From contig CAXNAD020000341.1 in NCBI GenBank assembly GCA_964200185.2, forward strand, positions 1 to 21,454: DNA of 21,454 nucleotides, given 5' to 3'. This DNA is from Choristocarpus tenellus KU-1152 (taxonomy: Eukaryota; Phaeophyceae). The translations under genes and the position numbers were made by a program. Position 1 is the stretch's first letter. Each line of letters begins with the position of its first letter. This document shows positions 10,801 to 20,735 of this stretch, one piece after another. Under the pieces are notes generated by a model. That model did not search any database and had not been told where the DNA came from. It saw nothing but the letters and a program-made list of their open reading frames with translations.

Positions 10801-12084
10801 CTCTGCAGGATCCACACACACAATAGTCAAAGTTGCCACATTTGGCGATCAGAATAGCAACAGTGAGTGCTATTCCTGGTTCACTTAATGGAGTTTTTTT
10901 ATAGATGAAATATGAGGTAATAAATGAGCAAGTGACTCTCACACCTTTCGATGCACCATAAGAGGTAGTTTTGTGTGTATTGATACATTCATCCTTCAAA
11001 GTGCAGGTTAGAACTACGACAACATGATATTATGCAAGATCTCATTTCCATAATTGGAGTCAATATCTTTGCAGTTTTCTGGATGCCCCGTGTGATTGAG
11101 TGAGTGATGAGAGAGGGAAGGCAATGGTCCAGTAGGGGTCTCATAGCGGAGGACCGTTTCACCAAACACATCTTCCTTATTACTAATGTTCCTGTTAACA
11201 AGACATTCGTATGCAAAAGCTGAACCCCTCTCCTTGCCTGATAGAGCAAGAATCACCTCCCATGTGTACACTACAGGGGAGGAAGATCAGGCAGGGAGGT
11301 TGATCGAGCTCAACAGGCATGAGAGTGAAGGAAGAAACCATTAATAACAACTCATCAACCTAACATCCACGCATCAACTCACAAACCAAGGGATTTGATC
11401 CACTGAAGGAGAAAGTTTCTACAACCGCACCTTCCCCATCCCATTCCCCCCTTTCCCTTTGCCCAAATCCCTTCATGTGTAGTACACAAGAGAAACTTGG
11501 ATAGAGATATCACAGATACAACGCACGAAAATCTATTCCTGTAAAATAGCACCTATATACAATACAAACACTTACATATATACACTCAAGAAATGAAACT
11601 AACTGTTCTCAAACGAGTTTCCCTCCTTCCTCAGCATCTGCCCGATCAGATAAAAGCAATACGCCTGGTGCCACACACCTGGCGCCACACTACTGGGCTC
11701 CCAGCCCTCATTCGCTTCCCCTCTCTCTACTCTTGATTCCCCCCCTCCTATGGATAGGGTTAGGGTTCTCCAGCTCACTTAGAGTCAAAGGAACCGAGAG
11801 GGGTGCAATTTTTGAGTTTTAAAATGGTCTTTCGTACTTCGAATAATTAAATATGACTTTGAAAAGGGTCGAGAAGGATAATAATCTTCTACAAAACTAG
11901 ATGTACCTACAAAAAGATCTAAAATGAACTCCACACCTATGGGCAGAATGCACCAAAAACACATATGCCACCAGAGAGTCAAATATGTCCTCCAAACCTC
12001 GGTGGCACCCCCTCTCGGCTACTTTCACTCTCACTCTTAACCTTTGTCACCCAGTTTAAGCACCTCCCCAAGGAGGACAAAGCG
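7848..12084. other. Long intergenic region between convergent genes
   Basis: No gene is firmly supported. Weak candidates are a minus-strand frame at 11271-11014 after an acceptor-like CCCTGTAG, and a plus-strand segment at 10719-10861 bounded by CTTACAG and a strong donor ACA|GTGAGT. The rest has short overlapping open frames, a palindrome cluster (9486-9969), a small duplication CCTGGTGCCACACA/CCTGGCGCCACACT near 11667-11693, and TAGGGTTAGGGTT at about 11755. A G-rich run and TA tracts are scattered. Neither flanking gene appears to extend into this region. Confidence 0.5.
9486..9969 (+). repeat. Degenerate cluster of TTGTCC/GGACAA palindromes
   Basis: About eight related motifs occur. They include TTGTCAGGCCAACA (about 9524), TGTTGTCCGGGAACG (about 9646), TTTGTCCTGGACAATAGTTG (about 9692), TTTGTCCTGGGCAATGTTGG (about 9736), TCTGGACAGTAGTCCAGA (about 9835), CTTGTCCAG (about 9896) and TTCTGGACAATG (about 9955). 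The best case, TTGTCCTGGACAA, is a perfect 6+6 palindrome. Several spacings are 43-47 bp, or about twice that, which suggests a worn minisatellite of about 45 bp or an array of binding sites. Confidence 0.5.
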
Positions 12085-15000
12085 TTAACCCTTTGGTGGG
12101 GCCTCAGGGTGAGCTGCAGGAGCCATGGATTCCTTGAGGGCGGCGAGGAAGTCACCAACAGACTCCTGCTCAATCGCCATCTGTTCCACAGCAGCTGGGG
12201 TGAGTTGTGTTACGGGCCCCTCGTGGGGGTCTTTGAGTATACTTTGGAGGTTGTCCTTGTGTTCCTCCAAGACGGAATCCTTGTAGTAGTGCTGCATCAT
12301 TTCCAAGGCAGCAGGGTACCTTTGGGAGTCAATGTGTTTGTGCGGGTGGGTGTTATTTTTTGGTGGGGAGGTTAAGGATTAACACGAATTTCTAAATACA
12401 AAGTGCTAGTGGAGAGTCTGGGAGAGGTATCAAGTTTGGTTCGGGCTACTGGAAAAGGGTTGCCATTTGAGAACAACTGCTGAAAGCAGGCTAATAGAAG
12501 AAGTGGCAACAGGGAATTGGGTCAGCCCTTTGGTTGCTGAGTTCCATAGTGGCTGTCGTGTATGACACTTGAGAACATATCGCCAACTACAACATCAGAA
12601 TAATTTGTTTCACATACATACCCATACTAGGAAAACATAAATATGTAGCAATATTTAGCAAATCATTTGTTCTTTCTGGGAAATTATATGCATAGTTCTA
12701 CGGAGAATCTTGAGTGTACTCCACCACTACATTATTCACACAGTGCAACAGTCTTGAACATTTGCCTTGAATTCTGAAGCAGGCCTTAGAATACAACCCC
12801 CTAACCACTACAGATGCATAAAATGGAGTGTTCTTGTACTAGACAAATATGTAATGTAGTCCTTGATGAAATGGATTAACAGTGGTACTATGTTGGAGTC
12901 GGTAATAATATCAGTGTTGGGGTTTGATTAATCCAACAATGGGAATGGGACAAGGGTCTAACAAACAGGCTAGGAAGTGAGGGGGGCAAGATCAATTTGA
13001 GTAGCAGTATAGTGTAGTCTCGTTGAGAAGTGCTTGCCGGTGAGAGGTTCAATTTTCTATGACAGTAGGCAATATAAATTTGGTGTTGCCTCATGTCATC
13101 ATGAAGGGTGGGGTAAGGCTCACTTTATAAAGTCCAATAGGATGATCTTGTCAATACGTCCTGGTCGGATGAGAGCTGTGTCAAGACGCTCAGGGTGGTT
13201 TGTAGTCATGATAACTATTCGTCCAGGGCAGTCCACCACCCCATCCAACACATTCAGCAGTCCCGCCAGGTCTAGCCTGTCAGAGGGACCCATGAACAAA
13301 CTCTTCTTGTTCGCTCTGCCTCTTCCCCTTCCTCTCCCTCCCCCGCCACCACCCATTGCACTCGCACCCATTGCCTCCACAAGTTTCACTAGTAGCTCAC
13401 TGCTAGCCATACCAGTGCCATTGCATCCATGAATGTCAGCTACGGAAGTGTCTCCATCATCGTCACTGCTGCTGCTGCTAATGCTGTCAATGTCATTGTC
13501 ACTGTTTCTATTATCCTGGACACTACTGTGGTCGAAGCTGGTGTAGTCCTCATCTCCTGTACCGTACGTGCTCCCTCCACCCGGGCTCTCCCCTTTCACC
13601 GTCTTATTGCTGATGGCTTTTGCGGCAGCCTTTCCTCCCCTTTCCTCAGAATCCCCTGCCCTCTCCTCTCCCTCCCCCAAGCCTCCCCCTACCTCCACTC
13701 TGATCCTCTTATCCTCCTCCTCTACCTCCGCCTCCTCATTCTCCTTCCCCTCATCCCGCTCGTCCTCCTCCTCCACCTCCTCCTCCCACTCCTCCCTCTT
13801 TTCCTCATCCTCATCCTCATCCTCCGTTTTCTTCTTCTTCTTCTTTGATGTCATCTTCTTCTTGGGCGATTTCTTCTTTTTTTTCTCCCCATCATTCTTC
13901 TTCTTATCCTTCTTCCGTTGTTCCCTTTCCTTCCTCTTGTTTTTGACCTTCTTCTTGTTGATGCCTCTTGAAAGAACAATAGGATTGGTGGCGTCGACGT
14001 CTTCCATCACAAAGATCACGTCCTTGAAGCCCAGTTTCACAGGGAGGTCTTCTCCCATCACATTGTAGGTCTGATCATAGACCAAGTCCATCAGTTGCTG
14101 GGCATTGAATGGGACATTACACGGGTATGTGCAAAATGTGTGACAAAATTAGACATCCACAGCGAACAAGGTGTGTGACTGTGACTTGGAGGTGCAGAGT
14201 TTGAGGCTGGTTGATGCAAGTGTGATTAGAAGATAATTTTACACATACATGTGCTGCTCTCTCTCCCCCACACCTTCTTACCATACACACGGATCGAGGT
14301 GTGAACATTGCTCGCACCCCCCTTCAACCCAGCCTCCCTAAAACTGTCAGCTTGTGTAAGCAATTTCCCACTGAATGTAAGATATTATATGAGATTGTAT
14401 ACAGGCACATAAGCTACCATGGTACCCACGGCACAAGCTGACACAGTTACAGGACTAGACTATCCAAATGATCCTAGCAAGAGACACAGAGGCTACACAC
14501 ACATGCACACTGCAAACCTGATTGGTGGTGATTCGAGCAAGGGGCACAGAAATTATGCTGCGCTTAGTATGACACGCAAGTGCCTTGATAAGTGACGTCT
14601 TTCCTGTGCCAGGTGGGCCATGTAGTAAAATACCAAGCTTGTGAGGATAGCCCTTAATGGCATATAGACCTGGCAGTTAGTTGAGAGAGAGTTTGGAAGG
14701 AGTGTAGGTGAGATGAGGGACAACCAAGTACTCCGCTAAATATTGTTCTGATCCTATTTGACCGTTAATCGTGGATCATTTCGGTACACATGCAACCTCT
14801 TTATTGAACTCAGCTAAATCAAGTTCTCATAATAGCCTGTCAGTGAGCAGCTCGATGACCACGAACTCATTATGTCAGAGGATAGGCTTGTAGGGAAGTG
14901 GTGGCAGGACGGGGGGGGGGAAGACACGGTAGTTCTGGAGAGAAAGTGAAGTAAGATTGAGAACAGATAAGTTCCATAGTATGTTTCCTACACCTTGATT

Positions 15001-18000
15001 CTTAATAAAAGACCAAAGGTCTTGATATTCTACAACTTTTTAGTAAAAGAAGCATCAGGGAAAAGTTGCCTTATTCTCACAACTCAAACATTGTTTTCTA
15101 TGTGTTCAAATAAAGATAGAAGCCCATAAGCACCAAAAAACGCATTCCACAGTAGAAAAAGCCCCACACCCACCCCCTCCATGCTCTGGACTAAATATTA
15201 ACTGCACTAGTAGTGCAGTGTAACCCCTATGCATTCCGTAGTAGTGACCTACTCTTGAAAAGAAACCTTACCACTCCTGTCCTCAAAGCGCTTCAGCAGT
15301 GCAAGAAGTTTATCCTTCTCCGGGAAGAAGAGGGTGTCAAAGTCTTTATCGTCTGTAAGCTTGTACCTCTTGTATCTTCTTTGTCCACATTGGGAAGATC
15401 GGAAATTAGAGACCAGCAAACGAGATAGGGTACAGCAAAAAAACGAAAATAGTCAGTCAGCCAGAGACACAGACAGACCAAGACAGCCTAGGTTAAACAT
15501 TGTACGTGGAGTATGTTCACATTCACATGTAGAACCGGAGTGACACCATAGTAGTCTGGGGTGATACACATAATACTCTGAAGTGTTTGTTTGGCCTGAT
15601 ACAAATGCAATCAACTGACTGAGAGCACGATTAAAGCAGTAACATCAGAAAGCGAGACTCATAACAAAATAAATGCAAGAGCCTCCAAAGTGGTAAAAGC
15701 ATACAATGCAGAGGTCTCCCTTTCTACAGAGTGTATGTGTTGTATAACTCGCGAGGGCTTTGGAGTACCCATAAAGCCCTTGCAGTGCGAGGGGTCTCTC
15801 CAAAAACAATTGTAACAAAAAAGGGAGCATTCAACATGAAGCGGTTGGTCCATCAACTCAAAATAAAGCTGACTGGAAGAGAAAAGGATAGAACTGAATG
15901 GAGGGCAAAGGAACGGACTGCCAGGAAGAGTTGGGAGCTATCATTGTTTTTTTATAGGACTCTTCTCAGAAAAACTTTGCAACCCATACACATACACACA
16001 CAGTTCATAAATAACTGCCGAATAACATATGTATTAGTGCATGGACGGCGTACTTTATCAAGTCCGACGACCCCCTCTCTGAACAGGCACCGTCCGAATT
16101 ATCATGGCCTCCAGTATCGGCATCATCATCATCAGAGAGGAGTGTGTACAGGTGGCGTCCATGGTCCTCCCTCCTGGTCATCTCGGCCTTGTACCATTCA
16201 AATGCCTGCAGGGGTTAGGTTTTGTTGGAGTGATTAAAGTTCATACAAATATTTGAGTTAGGAGCAGGGTTCTTGAAGGAAAACTTCTACCTGGAACTAT
16301 ACTACAAAAAAAAAACACAACAGAAGTAGTCTTAACCATTGTATATTGCATGGATGAGGGAAAGGGGGGGACTGGGGTGGCTGAGGTTGGTGTTCAGACT
16401 GGTTGCAGCGATGTGGATGGTTTTGGGGTGGGGGAGTGGGGTGACTATTATTCAGCTCGTTGTCCAAGTAGCAAGGTGTTCAGATAAGGCCGCAACATGG
16501 AAGGTACTTCAAAAAAAAGAAGACTGGTCAATTGCCTTGCCGTATGATAAATTGTTGTGATATGTGTAATGAGAGTACAAGACAAAAATCTCCATCCTCT
16601 CCAGATACTTCCTCTCTCATTTTCAACAAATGTAACACGAATTTTGTGTTCCATAACCGTTTTCTCTGCTTCTCCTGTACTGAGTCAGTCGCCTATTGCT
16701 CTCTTCCATATGGAGTTATGCTGAATCGTTATACGATGATTATTTCCCATACTTCTAGTACATCAGTACAGACTTTGGAAAAGTCGAATTATGATCTTAG
16801 TGACTCCACCTACCCTCACCACCCCTTCCGACATTTTTTTTCCTTGTCTTCTTTGGCGGTAGGGTTACGCCTTACATGGAAATGGTCAAACAGCAGTCCT
16901 AAAAGGCCAATACTGAACAGGTATATCATCCCAAAGGCGTACCTTGAGCATGAAGGCATTGATGCGCTTGTCACCATCTCCTTGGTTACAGAGAAATTCG
17001 TATACCACCTGAAGAAGTGAAGGGTGGAGAGAGCCAAGGACAGCAGAGTGGCACAGGTCAAGTGATTGGACCTTCCTTGAGGCAACAAGGAAGGGGGAGC
17101 ATTCTGTCAATGGGTTTCACTTCAAAGCTGTTGCTCAATTTGTTTCACTGATCTGAGAAGAAAGAACTCCCAATTACCCGGTTTTCCTTCCAAATCATTT
17201 GCGCCATTTTGAATTTCAGACGTGAAAAATCAGACGTTTAATACAACTACAATAGTGACAGGACAAAATATAAATTACGAAACACTACCTTCTTTTTGTT
17301 GTCCATATTATCTATGACGTACAATATTGGACTGTGCATGGAGGATGGAAGCAAGTGAAAACCATGTCAAAATTACTACACAGGTGATTGTGAGGTAGAG
17401 GTAGTACAGGCACCTACAAGTCCTAGCCGTCTTACCGATTTCTTCTTGTGAACTGTTCTATCTCTGTGATGATGAAGTGAGGACTCTTCGCCTTTCAACA
17501 CTGTCTCACTATTGAACTTTACGTTTGACAATGGACAGGAGTAAGTGGTAATTCCGAACGCAGCCCCACCCCAGGAGGGTGGCGGGCATGGTTGTCGGGG
17601 ATAGGGGGCAAACGGTCGGTTTTTGTTTAGAGAGAGGGTGAGGTGAGGGGAATCTGCTTGCATAATACTCCTTACTGAAAGTGCTTTGGTACAATGGATA
17701 AGAAATCAAACAAGACAATGTCGGATGGAAAGCTAGGACAGTGGTAGAGAATGGTGGTGCATGGTACACACGGTAGCCCAAGCCTTTCAGACTGTGGTAG
17801 AGATTGAGACTGGTCCATGGGTTGTGATTCTAGTAGTTCTCATTACACTTTCAGTATAGAGACAGATCTCTCACCTGGCGAAAGTATATGTGATCTTCTA
17901 TGTGTACCCACATCATATCGGGTGGGATGGTGGTCACCTGACATGAATGTACATGTACGGGGTATGTAAGTATAAGCAGTACGTGCAATTGATTGTGCTC

Positions 18001-20612
18001 ATGATTTCAACCCTCTATGGTCGCCTGCCCGCATGTTTCCACATTATTCGGTACCTGTATTGTTCTATCATGAATTAAAAGCTGATGGAATTGGTACTTC
18101 TAAAGTTCATGCTAGAAATGATGTTCATTCAATGTTTAAAGATTTTTATACTGCGGCATTACCTAATGCCCAAAAATTTGATGATATTCATTTATGTATT
18201 CCCGTTGGTTGGTGGGTTACTGAAGGAGATAGTGGAGGGAATGTGCAATTATACCCAAATTATAAGCTCTGTATTTGCAATGCAGAGTGATTAACTTGCT
18301 ACTATTGGCTCTCTACGTGTCATATCTAACAAGGCTTCTTCTCCACCTTTTTCATATAACTCTTGGAATCTATAGTAACTATCTCTGCTATAACCCATTG
18401 TCTACATGCTGCTGATATGTTGCCTAAACTTTTTGCAAGCTCTAATAATCCTACACAATTATGCAGTTTCAGACGTAGACTTACCTAGCGGCGTTAAAGT
18501 AGTTGCCAAATCCTTATTTGATAATACCATTCAGGCCATAGCAAACCCTGATTACAAATCTATAAGTTTTCAAGGACATCCTGAAGCTGGTCCTGGCCCG
18601 AGAGATTGTTATTACATATTTGACTATTTCCTTAAACAAATTAATAAATACTAATTATGCCAAAAGATAAAAGTTAAAAAATATATTAGTAATTGGCGCT
18701 GGACCTATAGTAATCGGTCAAGCCTCTGAATTTGATTATTCTGGTACACAAGCTTGTAAAGCATTAACTGAAGATGGATATGAAGTAGTTTTGATTAATT
18801 CTAATCCAGCGAAGGCTCTATGAGCAAACAGTGAACAAGCGATGAAGTATGTATACCTGACCCACAAACAGGGCTTCTGTGGTTGTCGTTACAATGAACC
18901 TCCGTGGTTCAGAGTTCGGGATGGTCAAGACTTTGATCCACACATGGCATGCCATAAGAAGAAATGAGGATGGAAAGGCGTAGAGGGTTGTAGTGCTTTT
19001 CATTTTGCCAACACCCAAGTATAACTTGTAGGCTAGGCTGCAACATGTTGACCTCGCCAGGCATTTGTCTTTGGTAACCTCTGAGTAGCTTTCAGTCCCT
19101 AAGCAATACTTCTACTACTTTGTTACTAACTGGAATTCTATTGTGAAAACCCCCAAGCAGAATACACTACCAACGACTCTTTTGTGATGTAAACACGTCA
19201 AATTCAAATCATCTACCACAGGCAATAAATTTAAACTTGATCTGAACACTTGCAACACCATTATTTGCCAACTCTCTACCTCAATCCATGTTTCTGTAGC
19301 ACACAAACAGTAACATTTCTCAAACACATGCTTAGGTTGATGCCACCAATCTGTCCAACCTAAGGAGACAAGGAGGTTGGATGTAGGGTTCTTGATAGGT
19401 CTCACCTCATAAGCCTTGAGTTGGTCTGAGGTATCACCATAAACTACGCAGCCATCCCACGAATCTTCATACTTAGCCTTTTCCTTGATAGAGGTCAGCA
19501 GCACTTTTCCCTTCCTGAATGGTAGATTCATCTGCTTCACCAGAGGAGAAGGTGGATTGGAGTGAGGAACAAGAAAGGACACATCGTGTAGGTGAGGAAG
19601 GGGTCATTAGTCAAACCCTAACCCCGACAAGGACACAAGCTCATGGGGCATGACTCTGGATGAACTTTCCTACTTTCCTTGTTTGATCACTTTTGAGTAC
19701 ACTTCCTGCTCTTTGGCATATCGGACATGCTTACCTGACCAATATAAAGCATGACAGCCTTCTGAATGATGTTGTTCCGAGAACCCTCCATCTCATCACT
19801 GTCTCTGCTGTTGTGGTTGTGCGTACTCTGGAGCACGAAACGATCGGGGCAGGCGAAGAAGAGAAGGGATAACATGCGTCAGTGGGGATAGAGGTGAGGG
19901 TGGGATATAGAAGAAACGGAGTCAACTATTGCTGAGGCAAGATTTGGCATAAGACTCTTGCAACAGGAGTGGCAATCCTTTTTCTCATGTGAATTTTAAA
20001 GTTCGTGCTACTGTAAAATTTCTTTCACTAATTGTGTCTGGAAATATTGAAAATACCGCAGGTACCACACCCTGCTCTGCCTCAATTTCACCAGGCATCT
20101 CCTTCCCAGGCACAAATTGTCCGAACTCAACTTTCCTCCTTCCTAACATATACTTCAAGGAACCTACTATCTAAACCACTCATTACTGTTGTCAAGTCAA
20201 TCTTACGTCGAATTATTGGCCCATCAAGGTATAGAGATTTCATGGAATAATGTATCGGGCTCATCGACCAACACTCGCCTTCTCGAAGATTACCATACGT
20301 CGGAAGGCCCTGCCCTGCACTAGATGCGCCGAACGTTCCTTGAAATATTGACCACCAAAAACAAATGCCGCAATAACTCCGTTGATAACAAGGGGGATGC
20401 AAAGGGCAACAATCATGTCCGTCACCACATTGCCCGTCCTCAAGGCGTTGAGGATGCCCACCTGCATGTTCATCAAGGACAGATCGAAGGTGGGGAATGT
20501 CAGCTACTCGTCTGATCGCCGTTTGTTATGACTGATAGAGGGTAGAAGACACTTCTCAAAGATACGTTAGCCTCACCATTCCTCCCAGGCTCAACCCAAC
20601 AGAATTGCGCAT
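12085..20612 (-). CDS. BCS1-like membrane-anchored AAA ATPase
   Basis: Thirteen exons, high to low coordinate: 20612-20577 (start uncertain), 20503-20294, 19827-19735, 19531-19406, 17937-17875, 17461-17436 (uncertain), 17331-17289, 17008-16943, 16205-16054, 15378-15272, 14669-14518, 14097-13124, 12319-12085. Phases agree throughout, giving about 760 residues (about 738 if translation starts at ATG 20473). Order: one N-terminal membrane helix ([17 protein letters not shown]); BCS1-specific domain ([72 protein letters not shown]); Walker A GPPGTGKT (about 325-332); Walker [10 protein letters not shown] (about 385-393); a charged insert of about 225 residues; [15 protein letters not shown]; sensor-1 TTNH; arginine finger RPGR; a C-terminal helical tail. 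BCS1 proteins translocate folded Rieske protein in mitochondria. The role of this divergent homolog is unknown. The fifth intron boundary upstream of 17937 hosts bacterial DNA. Confidence 0.85.
13290..13990 (-). other. Low-complexity charged insert within the ATPase exon
   Basis: This part of exon 14097-13124 encodes about 225 residues between Walker B and the [12 protein letters not shown] helix. From N to C it has Lys-rich blocks ([17 protein letters not shown]), a Glu/Asp-rich block ([17 protein letters not shown]), a Gly/Glu stretch, an acidic Ser/Asp stretch ([12 protein letters not shown]), and a Gly/Arg stretch ([13 protein letters not shown]). On the plus strand it appears as a long pyrimidine-rich tract that produces spurious Ser/Phe/Leu-rich open frames. 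It stays in frame with catalytic motifs on both sides, so it is part of the protein rather than an intron. No donor/acceptor pair is needed to explain it. Confidence 0.75.
18033..18290 (+). pseudogene. Unidentified bacterial-type ORF
   Basis: An 85-codon open frame from ATG 18033 to TGA 18288-18290, with A/T-ending codons like the adjoining car genes. Readable parts include [39 protein letters not shown] and [15 protein letters not shown] do not recognise it with confidence. The pattern of a short helix, then '.DFYTA.P....FDDI' and a 'V.EGD' strand, is vaguely like the SnoaL/NTF2-like fold, which is a weak guess. The frame stays open upstream to about 17980 without another ATG, so the 5' end may be missing. 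The last dozen residues may be read-through past a junction. It is scored as a pseudogene because it is an intronic fragment without a bacterial promoter. Confidence 0.4.
18291..18454 (-). pseudogene. IS481-type transposase, N-terminal fragment, frameshifted
   Basis: The minus-strand translation begins [18 protein letters not shown] (18454 to about 18401), the helix-turn-helix start typical of IS481-type transposases. The frame then slips by one base. From ATG 18398 it continues [19 protein letters not shown], then [13 protein letters not shown], and ends at TAA 18293-18291. Intact members read through this point and continue with a long DDE domain, all of which is absent here. The fragment is therefore truncated at both ends and broken in the middle. 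It abuts the carA fragment at 18454/18455, implying a rearrangement before or during insertion. Confidence 0.75.
18454..18654 (+). pseudogene. carA: carA 3' fragment (carbamoyl-phosphate synthase small subunit)
   Basis: The frame reads [20 protein letters not shown] then LFDNTIQAI, and later [14 protein letters not shown], ending KQINKY and TAA at 18652-18654. This is the C-terminal part of the class-I glutamine amidotransferase domain. The His and Glu of GHPEA are the conserved His-Glu pair of the catalytic triad. The nucleophile Cys region and the whole N-terminal half are missing, so only about 66 of a usual 370-390 residues remain. In bacteria the enzyme supplies ammonia from glutamine to CarB for pyrimidine and arginine synthesis. 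Two bases separate its stop from the carB ATG, as in a bacterial operon. Confidence 0.85.
18657..18810 (+). pseudogene. carB: carB 5' fragment (carbamoyl-phosphate synthase large subunit), frameshifted
   Basis: ATG at 18657-18659 begins MPKDKS, the expected type of CarB start, and then hits TAA at 18675-18677. One base out of phase, the sequence continues [20 protein letters not shown], then [20 protein letters not shown] and NSNPA. That is the universally conserved N-terminus of the large subunit. A single missing base near 18675 explains the break. Homology ends at about 18810, so about 50 of roughly 1,070 residues remain. The gene cannot produce enzyme. Its value is as proof of bacterial origin and as a marker of decay time. 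Confidence 0.88.
18811..19405. other. Host intron sequence right of the bacterial insert
   Basis: Base composition returns to that of the surrounding introns. Open frames are present on the minus strand (for example through 19115-19582), but the part beyond the donor at 19405 is simply read-through from the exon ending at 19406. No separate gene is seen. Confidence 0.6.
19828..20293 (-). other. Intron 2 of the ATPase gene (466 bp)
   Basis: The donor is ATG|GTAATC and the acceptor is GCTCCAG|A. It contains AAACCCTAACCCC-type telomere-like sequence nowhere within it. It does contain a 54-codon minus-strand frame from about 20149 ([20 protein letters not shown]...), which I do not recognise and which competes with a plus-strand frame. 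The exon boundaries here are the least certain after the first exon and the 26 nt exon. Confidence 0.45.
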
Positions 20613-20735
20613 AATGTACAGGATTATCAAAGTGTGTCTATTTGATAAGTACGGCACTGAGGAGTCGTACTTTGCGGGGAGCGACTTGATGGTGAGATCG
20701 ATCGTGAAGACATCCAAGTTTTTAATAGCGATTTC
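20577..20735 (-). CDS. Open stretch containing or preceding the ATPase first exon
   Basis: A 53-codon frame is open from just after TGA 20738-20736 to the donor ATG|GTGAGG at 20577. It reads through the proposed ATG at 20612. Upstream residues include KNLDVFTIDLTIKSLPAKYD and [12 protein letters not shown]. The codons look coding, but there is no ATG before 20612 and no clear acceptor. Either the ATPase has a longer N-terminus from a further exon, or this is the decayed end of a neighbouring gene read through by chance. Confidence 0.3.

Larger units (their letters stand above)
18033..18810. mobile_element. Nuclear insertion of rearranged bacterial DNA
   Basis: About 780 bp are much richer in A and T at codon third positions than neighbouring exons. 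They consist of four bacterial-type pieces in a row: an unidentified ORF (+), an IS481-type transposase fragment (-), the carA 3' end (+) and the carB 5' end (+). The right border is sharp: homology to CarB stops after NSNP at about 18810. The left border is less clear, because an open frame without family match extends to about 17980. There is no obvious target duplication or terminal repeat. The segment lies wholly inside an intron, so the host gene can still be spliced. The donor is plausibly an AT-rich intracellular alphaproteobacterium such as a Rickettsiales relative, but that is inference from composition. Confidence 0.8.
17938..19405 (-). other. Largest intron of the ATPase gene, hosting bacterial DNA
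   Basis: The donor GAG|GTGAGA follows QLKAYE and the acceptor TGTCAG| precedes GTGACC. Splicing joins QLKAYE to [10 protein letters not shown] without a gap, which matches the family alignment as I recall it. At 1,468 bp it is about twice the next largest intron of the gene (804 bp). Removing the bacterial segment leaves about 690 bp, normal for this gene. Positions 18811-19405 and 17938-18030 look like host intron. Confidence 0.8.

Noticed and set aside
11755-11770. TAGGGTTAGGGTT and, at about 19613, AAACCCTAACCCC
   Set aside because: Only about two telomere-like units each, too short to call interstitial telomeres.
13429-14068. Long plus-strand open frames rich in Ser, Phe and Leu
   Set aside because: They are the antisense of the ATPase low-complexity exon, whose minus-strand frame carries Walker B, sensor and arginine-finger motifs.
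15731-16237. 168-codon plus-strand open frame
   Set aside because: It covers ATPase intron and is antisense to the exon at 16205-16054. It has no recognisable motif.
16532-17020. 162-codon plus-strand open frame
   Set aside because: It is antisense to the 17008-16943 exon and otherwise intronic, with no family resemblance.
17509-17781. Minus-strand open frames near the small ATPase exons
   Set aside because: They have no BCS1 resemblance and are treated as intron. One 26 nt exon at the far end (17461-17436) was kept because it restores phase.
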